Positions 46,321-55,216 of a DNA stretch of 64,000 bases are shown one piece after another. This DNA comes from G963691835 sp963691835 (GTDB lineage Bacteria > Pseudomonadota > Alphaproteobacteria > Thalassobaculales > Thalassobaculaceae), in NCBI GenBank assembly GCA_963691835.1, contig OY829383.1:1674001-1738000 (forward strand), written 5' to 3'. Numbering within the stretch: the first letter of the stretch is position 1; every line of letters starts with the position of its first letter. The position numbers and the translations under genes are program-made. The notes under the pieces are model-generated. The model made no database searches. It had not been told where the DNA came from and worked only from the letters and a program-made list of their open reading frames with translations.

Positions 46321-47724
46321 ATGGACGGATCGTCACCGGCACGGAGCGACAGCACCCGCATTGCTGATGGGCTAAACGAGCTGTGCCGATGGGCGGCAGC
46401 GGTGACGTGGGCCGATGTTCCAGAGGCGATCCGGCGGCGGGCGGCCATGGTGCTGTCGGACGATCTCGCCGCCATGATCGCGGCCCGGGACGAGCCGGAG
46501 GTCATCGGTCTTCAGGACGGGATGGCCAAGTCTTCAGGCGCTGCGGAGGCTACCATTTTCAATGGACGCGGCCAGCGGCTGGACCGTTACTCCACGGCAA
46601 CGGCCAACGGAAGTGCGGCGGACTGGTGCGAACTCGACGAGGGGTATCGCCGGGTTGTCTGCCACGCCGGTCTCTACTCGGTGCCAGCCCTTTTGGCGGA
46701 GGCGGAGGCCACAGGAGCGAGCGGAGAGGACCTCTTGCGGGCACTCGTAATCGGCTATGAGATCTCCGCGCGGATCGCCCGGACATTTACTTGGTCGACG
46801 CTCACGCTTCATCCCCACGGCAGCCTCGCGGCGGTTGGAGCGGCCGTGTCGGTGGCCAGCCTTCGCGGGCTCTCGCATGAAGCCCTCGCCGCCGCCGTCT
46901 CTTCCGCAGCGACGATGGTGCACCCGGCCCCCTTCAATCACACCGTGGAGGGCGCGCTGGTGCGGAATGTCTGGCCAGGGGTCGGCGCGTGGACGGGCCT
47001 CCGTTCGGTGGACTGGGCTGTCATCGGGATCACAGGGCGGCCAGAAAGCCTGTACGACGTCTACGCCACGGCGTTCGGGGGCGACGTTCATCCCGAAGAA
47101 TTGACAGAGGGGCTCGGCACCGAATGGGCCTTGGTTGACGGCTATCACAAGCTTCACGCTTGCTGCCAGTATGCCCACTCAGCCGTTGAGGCAACGTTGG
47201 CGTTGGTGGAAAGCGGCCTCGCGGGAAACGGAACGGACGGTATCCGGCGCATTCACATCGATACCCACTGGCGTGGTCAGAAGCTCGACAAGGTCCATCC
47301 CCCGACCACGCTGGCCGCCAAGTTCTCCATGCAGCATATCCTCGCCACAACAGCCCATTTCGGCCATGCGGGTGCCGAGGCCTTTCATGCGGACACCCTG
47401 GCGGACCCAGCCATCGGCGCGCTGCGGGAAAAGGTGACGATCGGTGCCTTCGCGCCGGAACCGGACTGGCCCAACGACCGGCCCGCGCGGGTTCGGTGGG
47501 AGATGGAAGACGGCCGCACCGCCACCGAGGAAGTGCTGAGTGCGAGAGGCGGGCCGGATCGGCCCTTCGACCCCGAAGAGATCACGGAGAAGGTCGTGGG
47601 GATTGTTGAAGGTCCCTATCCCGCGATGCCTGCCGTACTCAGGTCGATCCTCGCTCTCGACCCGGCGCGGCTCTCACGCCCCTGGAACGAGACCGTCACC
47701 GAGATGACTGGCCCCTCAACATGA
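46321..47724 (+). CDS. MmgE/PrpD family protein (first copy)
   Basis: 467-residue protein of the 2-methylcitrate dehydratase / aconitate decarboxylase fold: an N-terminal all-helical domain with the NGSAADWCELDEGYR region and the family motif YHKLHACCQYAHSAVEATLAL near residue 280. Members dehydrate or decarboxylate tricarboxylic or related acids, or isomerise iminosuccinate-type compounds. It overlaps the flavoprotein gene by 4 bases. It differs strongly in sequence from the second copy at 49082, so the two probably do separate steps. Confidence 0.88.
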   Translation: MDGSSPARSDSTRIADGLNELCRWAAAVTWADVPEAIRRRAAMVLSDDLAAMIAARDEPEVIGLQDGMAKSSGAAEATIFNGRGQRLDRYSTATANGSAADWCELDEGYRRVVCHAGLYSVPALLAEAEATGASGEDLLRALVIGYEISARIARTFTWSTLTLHPHGSLAAVGAAVSVASLRGLSHEALAAAVSSAATMVHPAPFNHTVEGALVRNVWPGVGAWTGLRSVDWAVIGITGRPESLYDVYATAFGGDVHPEELTEGLGTEWALVDGYHKLHACCQYAHSAVEATLALVESGLAGNGTDGIRRIHIDTHWRGQKLDKVHPPTTLAAKFSMQHILATTAHFGHAGAEAFHADTLADPAIGALREKVTIGAFAPEPDWPNDRPARVRWEMEDGRTATEEVLSARGGPDRPFDPEEITEKVVGIVEGPYPAMPAVLRSILALDPARLSRPWNETVTEMTGPST

Positions 47725-49085
47725 CTGAAGACACTTTCGAGACCGATCTGTTGGTGGTCGGGGCGGGCGCCTGCGGGCTCGCCGCCGCCATCTCCGGACA
47801 CGACGCGGGCCTGTCCGTGGCGATCGTCGAGAAGCTGGACCGGCCGGGCGGCAACTCGTCCCTCAGCACCGGATCGATCCCCGGGGCCGGCTCCAAGTAT
47901 CAGAAGGACGCGGGTATCGAGGATGATCCGGAGAAGATGGTTGCCGATCTTCTCGCCGTCAGTGGTCATCACGACGCCGACCCGCTGCTGCGCCGGATGG
48001 CGGAGTACTCCGCCCCGCTTTGCGAATGGCTGATCGACGATCTTGGTGCCCGGATGGCACTGATCACTGACTACATGCATGTGGGTCACAACACCCCAAG
48101 GCTTCATGCCCCCCGGTCCAGACGCGGACAGGATCTGGTGGACGATCTTCTTGCGTTCACAGCACAGCGGGATATCCCCCTCGCCGTCGGCAACGGGGTG
48201 GACAGTCTGATCAGCGAGGACGGCGCGGTCCTCGGAGCCGTGATCAACGGGGAGCCGGTTCGCGCGCGGAAAGTCCTGCTGGCCACCAACGGCTTCGCGG
48301 GGAACCGGGACATGGTCACCCGGTTCTGCCCGGAGATCGCCCCCGCCGACTATTTCGGGGCTCTCGGCAGTACGGGGGAGGCGGTCGCGTGGGGTGAGGC
48401 CCTTGGGGCCGGGCTCGGCAACATGGGCGCCTACCAAGGGTACGCCGCGGTCGCCTATCCCCAAGGCAGCCTTCTGTCCTGGACCACCATCGAGAAGGGC
48501 GGTGTCCTCGTTTCGGAGAACGGCCAACGCTTCGGGAACGAGGATGCGGGGTACTCCGGCTACGCGCCGGTCGTCATGGGCCAGGGCGCGTTTGCCTGGG
48601 CGGTCTACGACAAGAGAATTCACGAGATCGCCTGCCTCGAAGAAGAGTATGCCGAGATGGCCGAGATGGGTGCCGTCAAGTGGGCGGATACGCCGGCGGA
48701 CCTCGCCGCCGCCGCAGGTCTTGGCGCGGATGGTCTTGTTGAAACTGTCCGGGCCTACAATGCGGCAGCCCGAGGCGAGGGTGCAGATCCGTTTGGCCGG
48801 AAAAAGTTCGCTCTCGCCCCGCTGGAGCCTCCGTTCGGCGTTGTGAAGGTAAAACCGGGGCTGTTCCATACCCAGGGCGGGCTGATGGTCGACGGAGATG
48901 CCCGCGTTCTACGTCCGGACGGGTCGGCGGTCCCCAATCTCTTCGCAGGCGGTGGGGCGGCGGCCGGGATCAGCGGCCGCGCGGGCGCTGGCGGATACGC
49001 CTCCGGCAACGGCCTCCTCACGGCACTGGCGCTCGGGCGTCTCGGGGCCCTGCGGGCGGCGGCCGAGATCCGGGGCGAGGTATGA
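47721..49085 (+). CDS. FAD-dependent dehydrogenase (fumarate reductase flavoprotein family)
   Basis: 454-residue flavoprotein. The FAD-binding motif is LLVVGAGACGLAAAISGHDA at the N-terminus, GGNSSLSTGSIPGAGS follows, and the C-terminal FAD site is NLFAGGGAAAGISGRAG with a final GYASGNGLLTALALG. The family covers fumarate reductases, 3-ketosteroid dehydrogenases and tricarballylate dehydrogenase TcuA. It lacks a signal peptide. It is translationally coupled to an MmgE/PrpD gene on each side, which suggests introduction or removal of a C=C bond in an organic acid that those enzymes hydrate, dehydrate or decarboxylate. Confidence 0.88.
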   Translation: MTEDTFETDLLVVGAGACGLAAAISGHDAGLSVAIVEKLDRPGGNSSLSTGSIPGAGSKYQKDAGIEDDPEKMVADLLAVSGHHDADPLLRRMAEYSAPLCEWLIDDLGARMALITDYMHVGHNTPRLHAPRSRRGQDLVDDLLAFTAQRDIPLAVGNGVDSLISEDGAVLGAVINGEPVRARKVLLATNGFAGNRDMVTRFCPEIAPADYFGALGSTGEAVAWGEALGAGLGNMGAYQGYAAVAYPQGSLLSWTTIEKGGVLVSENGQRFGNEDAGYSGYAPVVMGQGAFAWAVYDKRIHEIACLEEEYAEMAEMGAVKWADTPADLAAAAGLGADGLVETVRAYNAAARGEGADPFGRKKFALAPLEPPFGVVKVKPGLFHTQGGLMVDGDARVLRPDGSAVPNLFAGGGAAAGISGRAGAGGYASGNGLLTALALGRLGALRAAAEIRGEV

Positions 49086-50473
49086 CAGACCTTGCCCGCC
49101 GCATTGCTGCGTTTGCCACATCCTTCTCGCTGCGGGACTGCCCGAAACCCGTCGTCGACGCCGCCAAATTGCATTTTCTGGACGCGCTGGGGGTGGGGCT
49201 CGCCGCCTCGTCGGTGCCGATGTCGCAGCGGTGGTCGGATGCGGCCTTCAGGATCGGTGGCGGCGGGTCGGCAACGGTGCTGGGCCGCCCGGACGGCGCG
49301 AGCGCGGTTGCCGCCGCCATGGCAAACGGCGCTCTGATCCACTCTTTGGAGTTTGACGACACCCACACGGCCTCCGTGGTCCACGGCAGTGCCTTTTCCG
49401 CCAGTGCGGCCCTTGCGGCGGCGGAAGAGGCGGGGGCGAGCGGCGGCGTCCTTCTGGCCGGCTACATTGCATCCTGGGAAGTGACGATCCGCCTCGGTTT
49501 GGCGGCACCCGGCGCCTATCAGGCAAACGGCTTTCAGATCTCCGCCGTCGGCGGGGCGATCGGATCGGCGGTCGCAGCCATCGTGATCGGAGGGTTGGAT
49601 GAAGATACCGCCACGACCGCCCTTGGGATCGCGGGCAGCGAGGCATCCGGCCTGATGGCGTTCCTCAGCGACGGAAGCTCCGTCAAGGCGTTGCATCCCG
49701 GTTGGGCGGCCCATGCGGGCCTTGCCGCCGCCGCCCTGGCCGACGCGGGTATGACGGGGCCCGCCGATGTGCTGGAAGGCCGGTTTGGGTTCCTGGAGGC
49801 GTTCACCCGGCAGCCGGAGGCGACCGGCCGTCTCGCCAAACAACTTGATGACCTGGGACGGGTTTGGCACCTGCCGGACGCGGCGTTCAAGCTCTATCCC
49901 TGTTGCCACTACATTCACCCGTTCCTTGACGCCCTGGCAGAGGCCATCCGCGACGACGGGTTGACGGCTGAGACCTGCAACAGCATCACATGCCAAGTCC
50001 CGGAGCCGATGGCGCCGCTGATCTGCGAGCCGTGGGCGCGTCGACAGGCGCCGTCGAGCGGGTATGACGGCAAGTGGGGCCTTGCCTATTGTTTGGCAGC
50101 CCTGCTGGTCCGGGGCGCGGTAACGGTGGAGACGTTCGTCGACAATCCCGATCCGGCGGTGGTTGAGGTGGCGCGCCGGATGCGCTGGGAGCCCCTCCGG
50201 CCCCACAGCTTCCCGGCCCGCTTCGAAGCGACCCTGATCATCGAGCGGGCGGATGGCAGCCATCTCGAGAAGAGCGCGGACGATGTTCGCGGCACGCCCC
50301 GGAACCCGGTCCCCGACCAGGAGATCATGCGAAAGCTGTCGGGTAATGCAGGCCGCGTCTTGCCACGGGCGGACGTGGTCCGGTTGTCCCAGGTCGTGAT
50401 GGACCTTGAGGCGGCGAGAACCCTCGAGAGCCTGACCGGCGCGCTGCGTGTTCCGGCGAAGTCCGGCGCGTAA
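49082..50473 (+). CDS. MmgE/PrpD family protein (second copy)
   Basis: 463-residue protein of the same fold as the first copy. It contains HSLEFDDTHTASVVHGSAFS, the more canonical substrate-site segment for this family, and FKLYPCCHYIHPFLDAL. It starts inside the flavoprotein stop by 4 bases and ends exactly where the convergent TRAP operon ends (stop codons adjacent at 50471-50476). The three-gene arrangement suggests one catabolic route for a transported organic acid. Confidence 0.9.
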   Translation: MTDLARRIAAFATSFSLRDCPKPVVDAAKLHFLDALGVGLAASSVPMSQRWSDAAFRIGGGGSATVLGRPDGASAVAAAMANGALIHSLEFDDTHTASVVHGSAFSASAALAAAEEAGASGGVLLAGYIASWEVTIRLGLAAPGAYQANGFQISAVGGAIGSAVAAIVIGGLDEDTATTALGIAGSEASGLMAFLSDGSSVKALHPGWAAHAGLAAAALADAGMTGPADVLEGRFGFLEAFTRQPEATGRLAKQLDDLGRVWHLPDAAFKLYPCCHYIHPFLDALAEAIRDDGLTAETCNSITCQVPEPMAPLICEPWARRQAPSSGYDGKWGLAYCLAALLVRGAVTVETFVDNPDPAVVEVARRMRWEPLRPHSFPARFEATLIIERADGSHLEKSADDVRGTPRNPVPDQEIMRKLSGNAGRVLPRADVVRLSQVVMDLEAARTLESLTGALRVPAKSGA

Positions 50474-51787
50474 TCAGCCCAGCATCAATCTCGGCAGGAA
50501 GGTCACGATGGCGGGGAACGCGATCAGAAGGCCAAGCGTGATCACGTCCAGGATCAGGAACGGCATGACGCCGGAGAAGACATCCTCCAGCGACAGCGGA
50601 ATCGGACTCGCACTTCGGACCACGTACACGTTGAGGCCAACAGGCGGGGTGATCAGCGATATCTCCGCCAGCTTGATGGCGATCACACCAATCCAGATCG
50701 GGTCGAAGCCGACGCCCGTCAGGATCGGGAACATCACCGGCAGCGTCATCACCATGATCGCGATCGGATCGATGAACATGCCAAGGATCAGGTACAGGAC
50801 CGCAAATGCCAGCAGGTAGAGGTAGGGGCTCAACTCCCACGCCAGGAGCGTCGTGGAGATCTCGTTGACGAGACCCGTGTAGGTCAGGAACCGGGCGAAC
50901 AGAATGCCGCCGATCACGATGATGAAGATCACCGATGTGGTGGTGCCCGCGTCCTTGAAGGTATCGAGCATCGTCTTGCCGGACAGCCGGCCCTTGGCGA
51001 TGACGATCAAGAGCGCCCCGAACGCGCCGAACGCCCCCGCATAGGTCGGCACGAACCAACCAGTGTAGATGCCGCCGATCACGAGGATGAACAGGAAGGT
51101 GATGCCCCATACCCCTTTCAGGGAGAGCCAACGCTCCCTCGCGGGGGCGATGGGTGTCGGCTCAGGAGCAAGGGCGGGGTTTCGGCGCACCCGCACATAG
51201 ATGCCGACCATGTAGACCGCCGCCGACAGCAGCCCAGGGACAAGGCCCGCAACCAGCAGCATGGCGATCGACTGCTCGGTGATGATCGCGTAGACGACCA
51301 TCAGGATGCTCGGCGGAATCAACGAGGCCAGGGTACCCGATGCGGCGATGCAGCCAGCACTCAGCCGCTTGTCGTAGCCGAACTTATCCATCTCCGGCAG
51401 CGCCATGCGGGTGAACACCGCCGCGTTCACCACGGTCGAACCACACGCTGCACCGAACGCGGCGGACGCCACCGTGGTCGCCATGGCCAGCCCGCCGCGC
51501 AGATGGCCGAGCCAAAGATAGGCCGCTCGGTAAAGATCGGTGGTTAACCCCGCCTGGGTTGCCAGCGAGCCCATGAGAATAAACAGCGGAATGACCGCAA
51601 GATTGAAAGCGTTCGTCGTGCTGAACGGGACGGTCGCGAGTTGTGCCCATGCCGCCTCGGGGCTGATGGACAGATAAATTCCCAAGATCCCGCCGAGCCC
51701 AAGGGCCACCCCGATGTGGATGCCGATCGCCAGCATCACGGCAAGCAACAGTCCAACGATTATACCTGCGGTGGCCGGATCAAGCAT
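50474..51787 (-). CDS. dctM: TRAP transporter large permease (DctM type)
   Basis: 437-residue integral membrane protein with about 12 helices, the ion-coupled channel of a TRAP uptake system. Typical segments: AAFGAACGSTVVNAAVFTRM, PPSILMVVYAIITEQSIAML, LGMFIDPIAIMVMTLPVMF and the end segment PPVGLNVYVVRSA. It is the last gene of a dctP-dctQ-dctM operon and converges with the MmgE/PrpD genes with no gap. Confidence 0.94.
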   Translation of the reverse strand: MLDPATAGIIVGLLLAVMLAIGIHIGVALGLGGILGIYLSISPEAAWAQLATVPFSTTNAFNLAVIPLFILMGSLATQAGLTTDLYRAAYLWLGHLRGGLAMATTVASAAFGAACGSTVVNAAVFTRMALPEMDKFGYDKRLSAGCIAASGTLASLIPPSILMVVYAIITEQSIAMLLVAGLVPGLLSAAVYMVGIYVRVRRNPALAPEPTPIAPARERWLSLKGVWGITFLFILVIGGIYTGWFVPTYAGAFGAFGALLIVIAKGRLSGKTMLDTFKDAGTTTSVIFIIVIGGILFARFLTYTGLVNEISTTLLAWELSPYLYLLAFAVLYLILGMFIDPIAIMVMTLPVMFPILTGVGFDPIWIGVIAIKLAEISLITPPVGLNVYVVRSASPIPLSLEDVFSGVMPFLILDVITLGLLIAFPAIVTFLPRLMLG

Positions 51788-51841
51788 GCGGCTGGTCCTT
51801 GGTCGGTCGGTATAGGCGACGGGGGGTGCTGGTGCGGATCA

Positions 51842-52408
51842 TCACGCCTTGTCCAATGGGATATCCGGCATGGACGGGTCCGTATTCTCGATCTCGCGCC
51901 CCGTGAACACACGCGTGATATCGATGATCAGATCAAGGACCAGCTGAAGCATAAGCATCGCCGTTCCCACGGCGAGAACGATGCGCGCGGGCCAAAGCGG
52001 GAATCTGATCAGGCCGTCCGTGGCTTCACCGAACATCAGGCTGAACTCAACTTCCCGGTAGGCTTGCCAGAGCAACAGGCCGAAGAACAGCAACGCGGCC
52101 AGATCAGCGATCACGTCCATCGCCGCCCGGGTTTTCGGGCCCATCCGGACGTAGACCAACTCAACCCGGATGTGACGCCGGCGAAGCTGCGCGTAGGCTA
52201 AAGCGCCGAAAACAATCAGCACCATGACGCTTTCGGTCAGTTCCCGCGCGCCGGGCACCGCAATGCCAATGATCTGGTTGCCGACGATCTCCATCACCCC
52301 CATGAGCATGGCGATGATGGTGCCGATCCCGCCGACCAGAAGGACGAACAGCGACACCCTTTCAAGAACCCACGCAAGGACCCCCAAAAAGCGTTCGAAC
52401 TGGCTCAT
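51842..52408 (-). CDS. dctQ: TRAP transporter small permease (DctQ type)
   Basis: 188-residue membrane protein with four helices, partner of DctM. Hydrophobic segments include VSLFVLLVGGIGTIIAMLM, SVMVLIVFGALAYAQ and LVLAVGTAMLMLQLVLD. ATG at 52408 is chosen by family length. A 54-base gap separates it from dctM, and a hairpin-bearing gap separates it from dctP. Confidence 0.9.
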   Translation of the reverse strand: MSQFERFLGVLAWVLERVSLFVLLVGGIGTIIAMLMGVMEIVGNQIIGIAVPGARELTESVMVLIVFGALAYAQLRRRHIRVELVYVRMGPKTRAAMDVIADLAALLFFGLLLWQAYREVEFSLMFGEATDGLIRFPLWPARIVLAVGTAMLMLQLVLDLIIDITRVFTGREIENTDPSMPDIPLDKA

Positions 52409-52438
52409 ACGGCCGTCATCCCCCTCACAAAACAGAAA

Positions 52439-52467
52439 CCCCGGGCCGCCTATTGGACGGCCCGGGG
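52439..52467 (-). terminator. Hairpin with U-rich tail between dctP and dctQ
   Basis: A perfect 10-bp stem (52439-52448 with 52458-52467) around a 9-base loop. Read on the minus strand it is followed by TTTCTGTTTTG. It lies 31 bases after the dctP stop, where partial termination would favour the binding protein over the permeases. Confidence 0.75.
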
Positions 52468-52498
52468 GCATCATCCCCTGGGATCAAGATAGCCCGGA

Positions 52499-53524
52499 TC
52501 AGTCGCCGAGCCACTCCTTCCACTTAGCAGCAATCATTTCGGCGTCGTCGCCAAGGCCGCGGGACTTCATGTCCTCGACCCAGTTGCCGAGCAGATCCGG
52601 AGCAGCGGCCTTCCACTTGGCCAGCTCATCAGCCGGGAACGCCTTGACCACGCCGCCAGCAGCGGTGATATCGGCCTTGGCCTTCTCCTCGAACTTGTCG
52701 ATCCAGTCGAGATACTCCTGCTGGGAGGCCTTCGCCTCTTCCATGAAGATCTTCTGGGTATCGGCGTCGAGCTTCGCCCAAGCGGTTTTGCTGATCGAAA
52801 TCAGGTGGCCGGTGATGGCCATGACCGGACCACAGCTGTACTTACCGGCTTCATAGAGGCGCATCGTTGCGATGTTGCCCGGGTTCAGGAAGGAGTAGTC
52901 CAGGTTGCCGCTCTGAAGCGCTTCGTAAACGGCACCCGCACCCACCGAAACCGGCACGGCACCGATCGACTGATGGATCTTCGGCACGTCCGCACCAAAG
53001 CTCCGGATCTTCTTGCCCTTAAGCGCGTCGATGGAGGTGCAGTTCTCGTCCTGGCCGGTCATGTAGTAGACACCGAGCGGCTGGTGGAACAGGAACTTGA
53101 CGTTGAACTTGTCCATCTCGGCGTTGAACATCGGCAGCTCGGCGAACGAGTTGCGCGACAGCGTCATCGCCTCTTGCGGATCGTCAAAGACGAACGGGAT
53201 CTGGAAGGCGCGAATGAAAAGAAGCTGGTTCGCGTAGTAGCCCGGCACGATAGACGCCATGTCGATGGCGCCGCGCGACGCCAGCGGCATCAACTCGTTG
53301 CCCTTGCCGAGGCCGCCCGCGAAGGTGATGTCGATCTTCACCTTGCCGTTGGTCCGCTCTTCGATCTTCTTGGCGAAGTTCTTCTCGACCTCAAGGAACG
53401 GCGAGTTCGGAAGGTAGTGACCCCACCGAAGCGTGATGTCGGCCGCCTGAGCGGTTCCAGCCACGCCGAGGACAGCTGCGAGAACAGCACCCTTGATCAT
53501 GGCTCCAAACTGTTTTTGCATCAT
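52499..53524 (-). CDS. dctP: TRAP transporter substrate-binding protein (DctP type)
   Basis: 341-residue periplasmic binding protein. A signal peptide (KGAVLAAVLGVAGTAQA, cleavage before ADITLRW) precedes the DctP fold; KIDITFAGGLGKGNELM and IRSFGADVPKIHQSIGAVPV include the region where TRAP proteins place the carboxylate-binding Arg. Start is at 53524 or the adjacent ATG at 53521, after GGGAG. It heads the TRAP operon; ligand unknown but probably an organic acid processed by the facing MmgE/PrpD-flavoprotein genes. Confidence 0.93.
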   Translation of the reverse strand: MMQKQFGAMIKGAVLAAVLGVAGTAQAADITLRWGHYLPNSPFLEVEKNFAKKIEERTNGKVKIDITFAGGLGKGNELMPLASRGAIDMASIVPGYYANQLLFIRAFQIPFVFDDPQEAMTLSRNSFAELPMFNAEMDKFNVKFLFHQPLGVYYMTGQDENCTSIDALKGKKIRSFGADVPKIHQSIGAVPVSVGAGAVYEALQSGNLDYSFLNPGNIATMRLYEAGKYSCGPVMAITGHLISISKTAWAKLDADTQKIFMEEAKASQQEYLDWIDKFEEKAKADITAAGGVVKAFPADELAKWKAAAPDLLGNWVEDMKSRGLGDDAEMIAAKWKEWLGD

Positions 53525-53660
53525 CGTCTCCCTATGACGCTCTGATGATCCCACGAGCATCCGCCCGCAGGTTTCGGTTGGTTGGACATTGTTCGTTTGA
53601 CGACGTTGTCGACCTCCGAATGGATGGTCGCGCTTGCCCTCCCTGAACCCGGACCAATGT

Positions 53661-53684
53661 CGTTATTCGTAGGTATTTATAACG
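53661..53684. promoter_or_regulatory. Inverted repeat CGTTAT/ATAACG
   Basis: CGTTAT at 53661-53666 and ATAACG at 53679-53684, 12-base centre, followed by a second GATAACG at 53684-53690. Candidate operator for the TRAP operon, about 140 bases from the dctP start. Confidence 0.45.
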
Positions 53685-53716
53685 ATAACGCTGTCCGTCG
53701 CCCTATCCGGTCCCCT

Positions 53717-53752
53717 GTTGACATGGTTCCCGGACGACGGCTTTCTGTCAAC
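53717..53752. promoter_or_regulatory. Inverted repeat GTTGACA/TGTCAAC
   Basis: GTTGACA at 53717-53723 and TGTCAAC at 53746-53752 with 22 bases between. Each arm contains TTGACA read outward or inward, so it could reflect paired -35 elements or a regulator site; no matching -10 was identified with confidence. Confidence 0.4.
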
Positions 53753-53824
53753 GCATCCATAGGTGTGGTGGGGCTGTACAACTGTGTTTCTGTTGTTTTT
53801 CAGTGTATTGAAGGGGAGTGTCAG

Positions 53825-55192
53825 ATGACGCCTGACGGGATTCCAGGCCTATCGACGGAGCCGGACGCCCTGCCCGACTGGGATCGCATCCTCGGAATCC
53901 TCGCCCAACGACGGTCATGCCGCGACTTCGATGGAACGCCGATTGATGACGCCACACTGTCGGCCATCGTCCGGGATGGAACCCAAGCGCCATCGTCCTG
54001 CAATCAGCAGAACTGGCACTTCATCATCGTGACAGACCGGGACCTGCTGATGCGGGCCCACGACATCGCCGGGGGCAACCACCACTTCGCCCACTGCTCG
54101 GCCCTGATATATCTCTGCTTTCAGAAGGGCTGGACCCACGGCAACTTCTCCATCGTCCAGTCCGTCGCGGGGGCCTGCTACCACATGATGCTCAGCGCTC
54201 ATTTGAGGGGCTTTGCGAGCATCTGGAACGCGGGCATCGGCGACACGGGCGAGATCGCCGAGATGCTGGATGTGCCGCCCAATTTCCAGATCATTGGGGC
54301 GTTGGCCATCGGGCGGCCAAAACCAACCGCGCCCGCCGTAAAGGCACCAAGACGCCCGTTCGACGAAGTCCATTCCTGGAACGGCTTCGCACGGCGCGGC
54401 GCCACCGTCTATCCGGTGGAACCTGCCGAATCCTACCCGTTCGAAGCGATCAAGAATGCCGACAACCCGTTCGCGGTGTGGGACCCTACCCGGTGGAGTT
54501 GGGAATCCATCGGTGACTTCCGGGGCTATGCGGTATGGGCCAAGTCTCCGCTTGCCGGTGTTTATGTCTCCCGGCGACAGGGAGACGCCACCACGGTCGA
54601 ACTGGACCTTCTGCCCAAGCAATCCTCCGGTGCCATCGTGCTGGAGATGCTGCCCTGGGGCGGGACATACTCGGTCGAGCTTCGGAGACGCCTGCCCGAT
54701 GACGCCACCCTCCGTCTCGCCGATCTCTCGGCACACAATCTCACCTTCATTCTGGAACGATTCAGGCAGGAGAAACTGCCGCTTGACCGAACCTCTTTCG
54801 ACCTTATCGACGGCCCACGGATCGCCTACGCCGACGGGGAGGTGGACACGGTCTTCATGCCCCAGGTGCTGGAGCACATGCCCGATCCGAAAGCGATGCT
54901 TGAGGAGATCTCCCGCATCCTGAAGCCGGGTGGCACACTGGTCGTCAGCATCCGCAACATGGATTCGATCTACGGCGCCCACTGGCAGTGGATGGAATCA
55001 AAGGGCCAGATCCCGAACCAAGGGCCCTTCACGCCGCTTTCGGCGGCGTCGGTTCGCGCCACGCTGACGGCCCGGTTCGAGATCGAGGAAGAGATCGGCA
55101 TCGGACGGGAAGCTTCCGGCGATGCGGCGATTGCCCGGGGCGACGACAAGCAACGCTGCCGGTTATGGGCCGTTCGGGCCCGCCGGCGTTGA
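53825..55192 (+). CDS. Nitroreductase-SAM methyltransferase fusion protein
   Basis: 455 residues in two parts. Residues about 20-200 form a nitroreductase-like flavoprotein domain: LAQRRSCRDFDG and QAPSSCNQQNWHF are FMN-contact motifs of the family. Residues about 230-455 form a class I methyltransferase-like domain: VDTVFMPQVLEHMPDPKAML and SRILKPGGTLVVSIRN are clear, while the usual SAM-binding glycine motif is degenerate (VLEMLPWGGTYSVEL). ATG at 53825 follows GGGGAG. I do not know this combination. Redox and methyl transfer on one small molecule is a guess. Confidence 0.8.
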   Translation: MTPDGIPGLSTEPDALPDWDRILGILAQRRSCRDFDGTPIDDATLSAIVRDGTQAPSSCNQQNWHFIIVTDRDLLMRAHDIAGGNHHFAHCSALIYLCFQKGWTHGNFSIVQSVAGACYHMMLSAHLRGFASIWNAGIGDTGEIAEMLDVPPNFQIIGALAIGRPKPTAPAVKAPRRPFDEVHSWNGFARRGATVYPVEPAESYPFEAIKNADNPFAVWDPTRWSWESIGDFRGYAVWAKSPLAGVYVSRRQGDATTVELDLLPKQSSGAIVLEMLPWGGTYSVELRRRLPDDATLRLADLSAHNLTFILERFRQEKLPLDRTSFDLIDGPRIAYADGEVDTVFMPQVLEHMPDPKAMLEEISRILKPGGTLVVSIRNMDSIYGAHWQWMESKGQIPNQGPFTPLSAASVRATLTARFEIEEEIGIGREASGDAAIARGDDKQRCRLWAVRARRR

Positions 55193-55216
55193 GACGGCCA
55201 AAAGGGGGGACAGTCC

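Larger units (their letters stand above)
53525..53824. promoter_or_regulatory. Divergent region between dctP and the nitroreductase-methyltransferase gene
   Basis: 300-bp spacer with two inverted repeats (separate entries) and AT-rich patches at 53660-53690 and 53780-53815. It should contain the dctP promoter on the minus strand and the fusion-gene promoter on the plus strand. An in-frame extension of the fusion gene to 53582 exists but lacks homology and a ribosome-binding site. Confidence 0.65.

Noticed and set aside
44840..46375. Plus-strand frame of 511 codons opposite thrC
   Set aside because: No recognisable domain and Arg/His/Gly-rich; threonine synthase on the minus strand is unmistakable.
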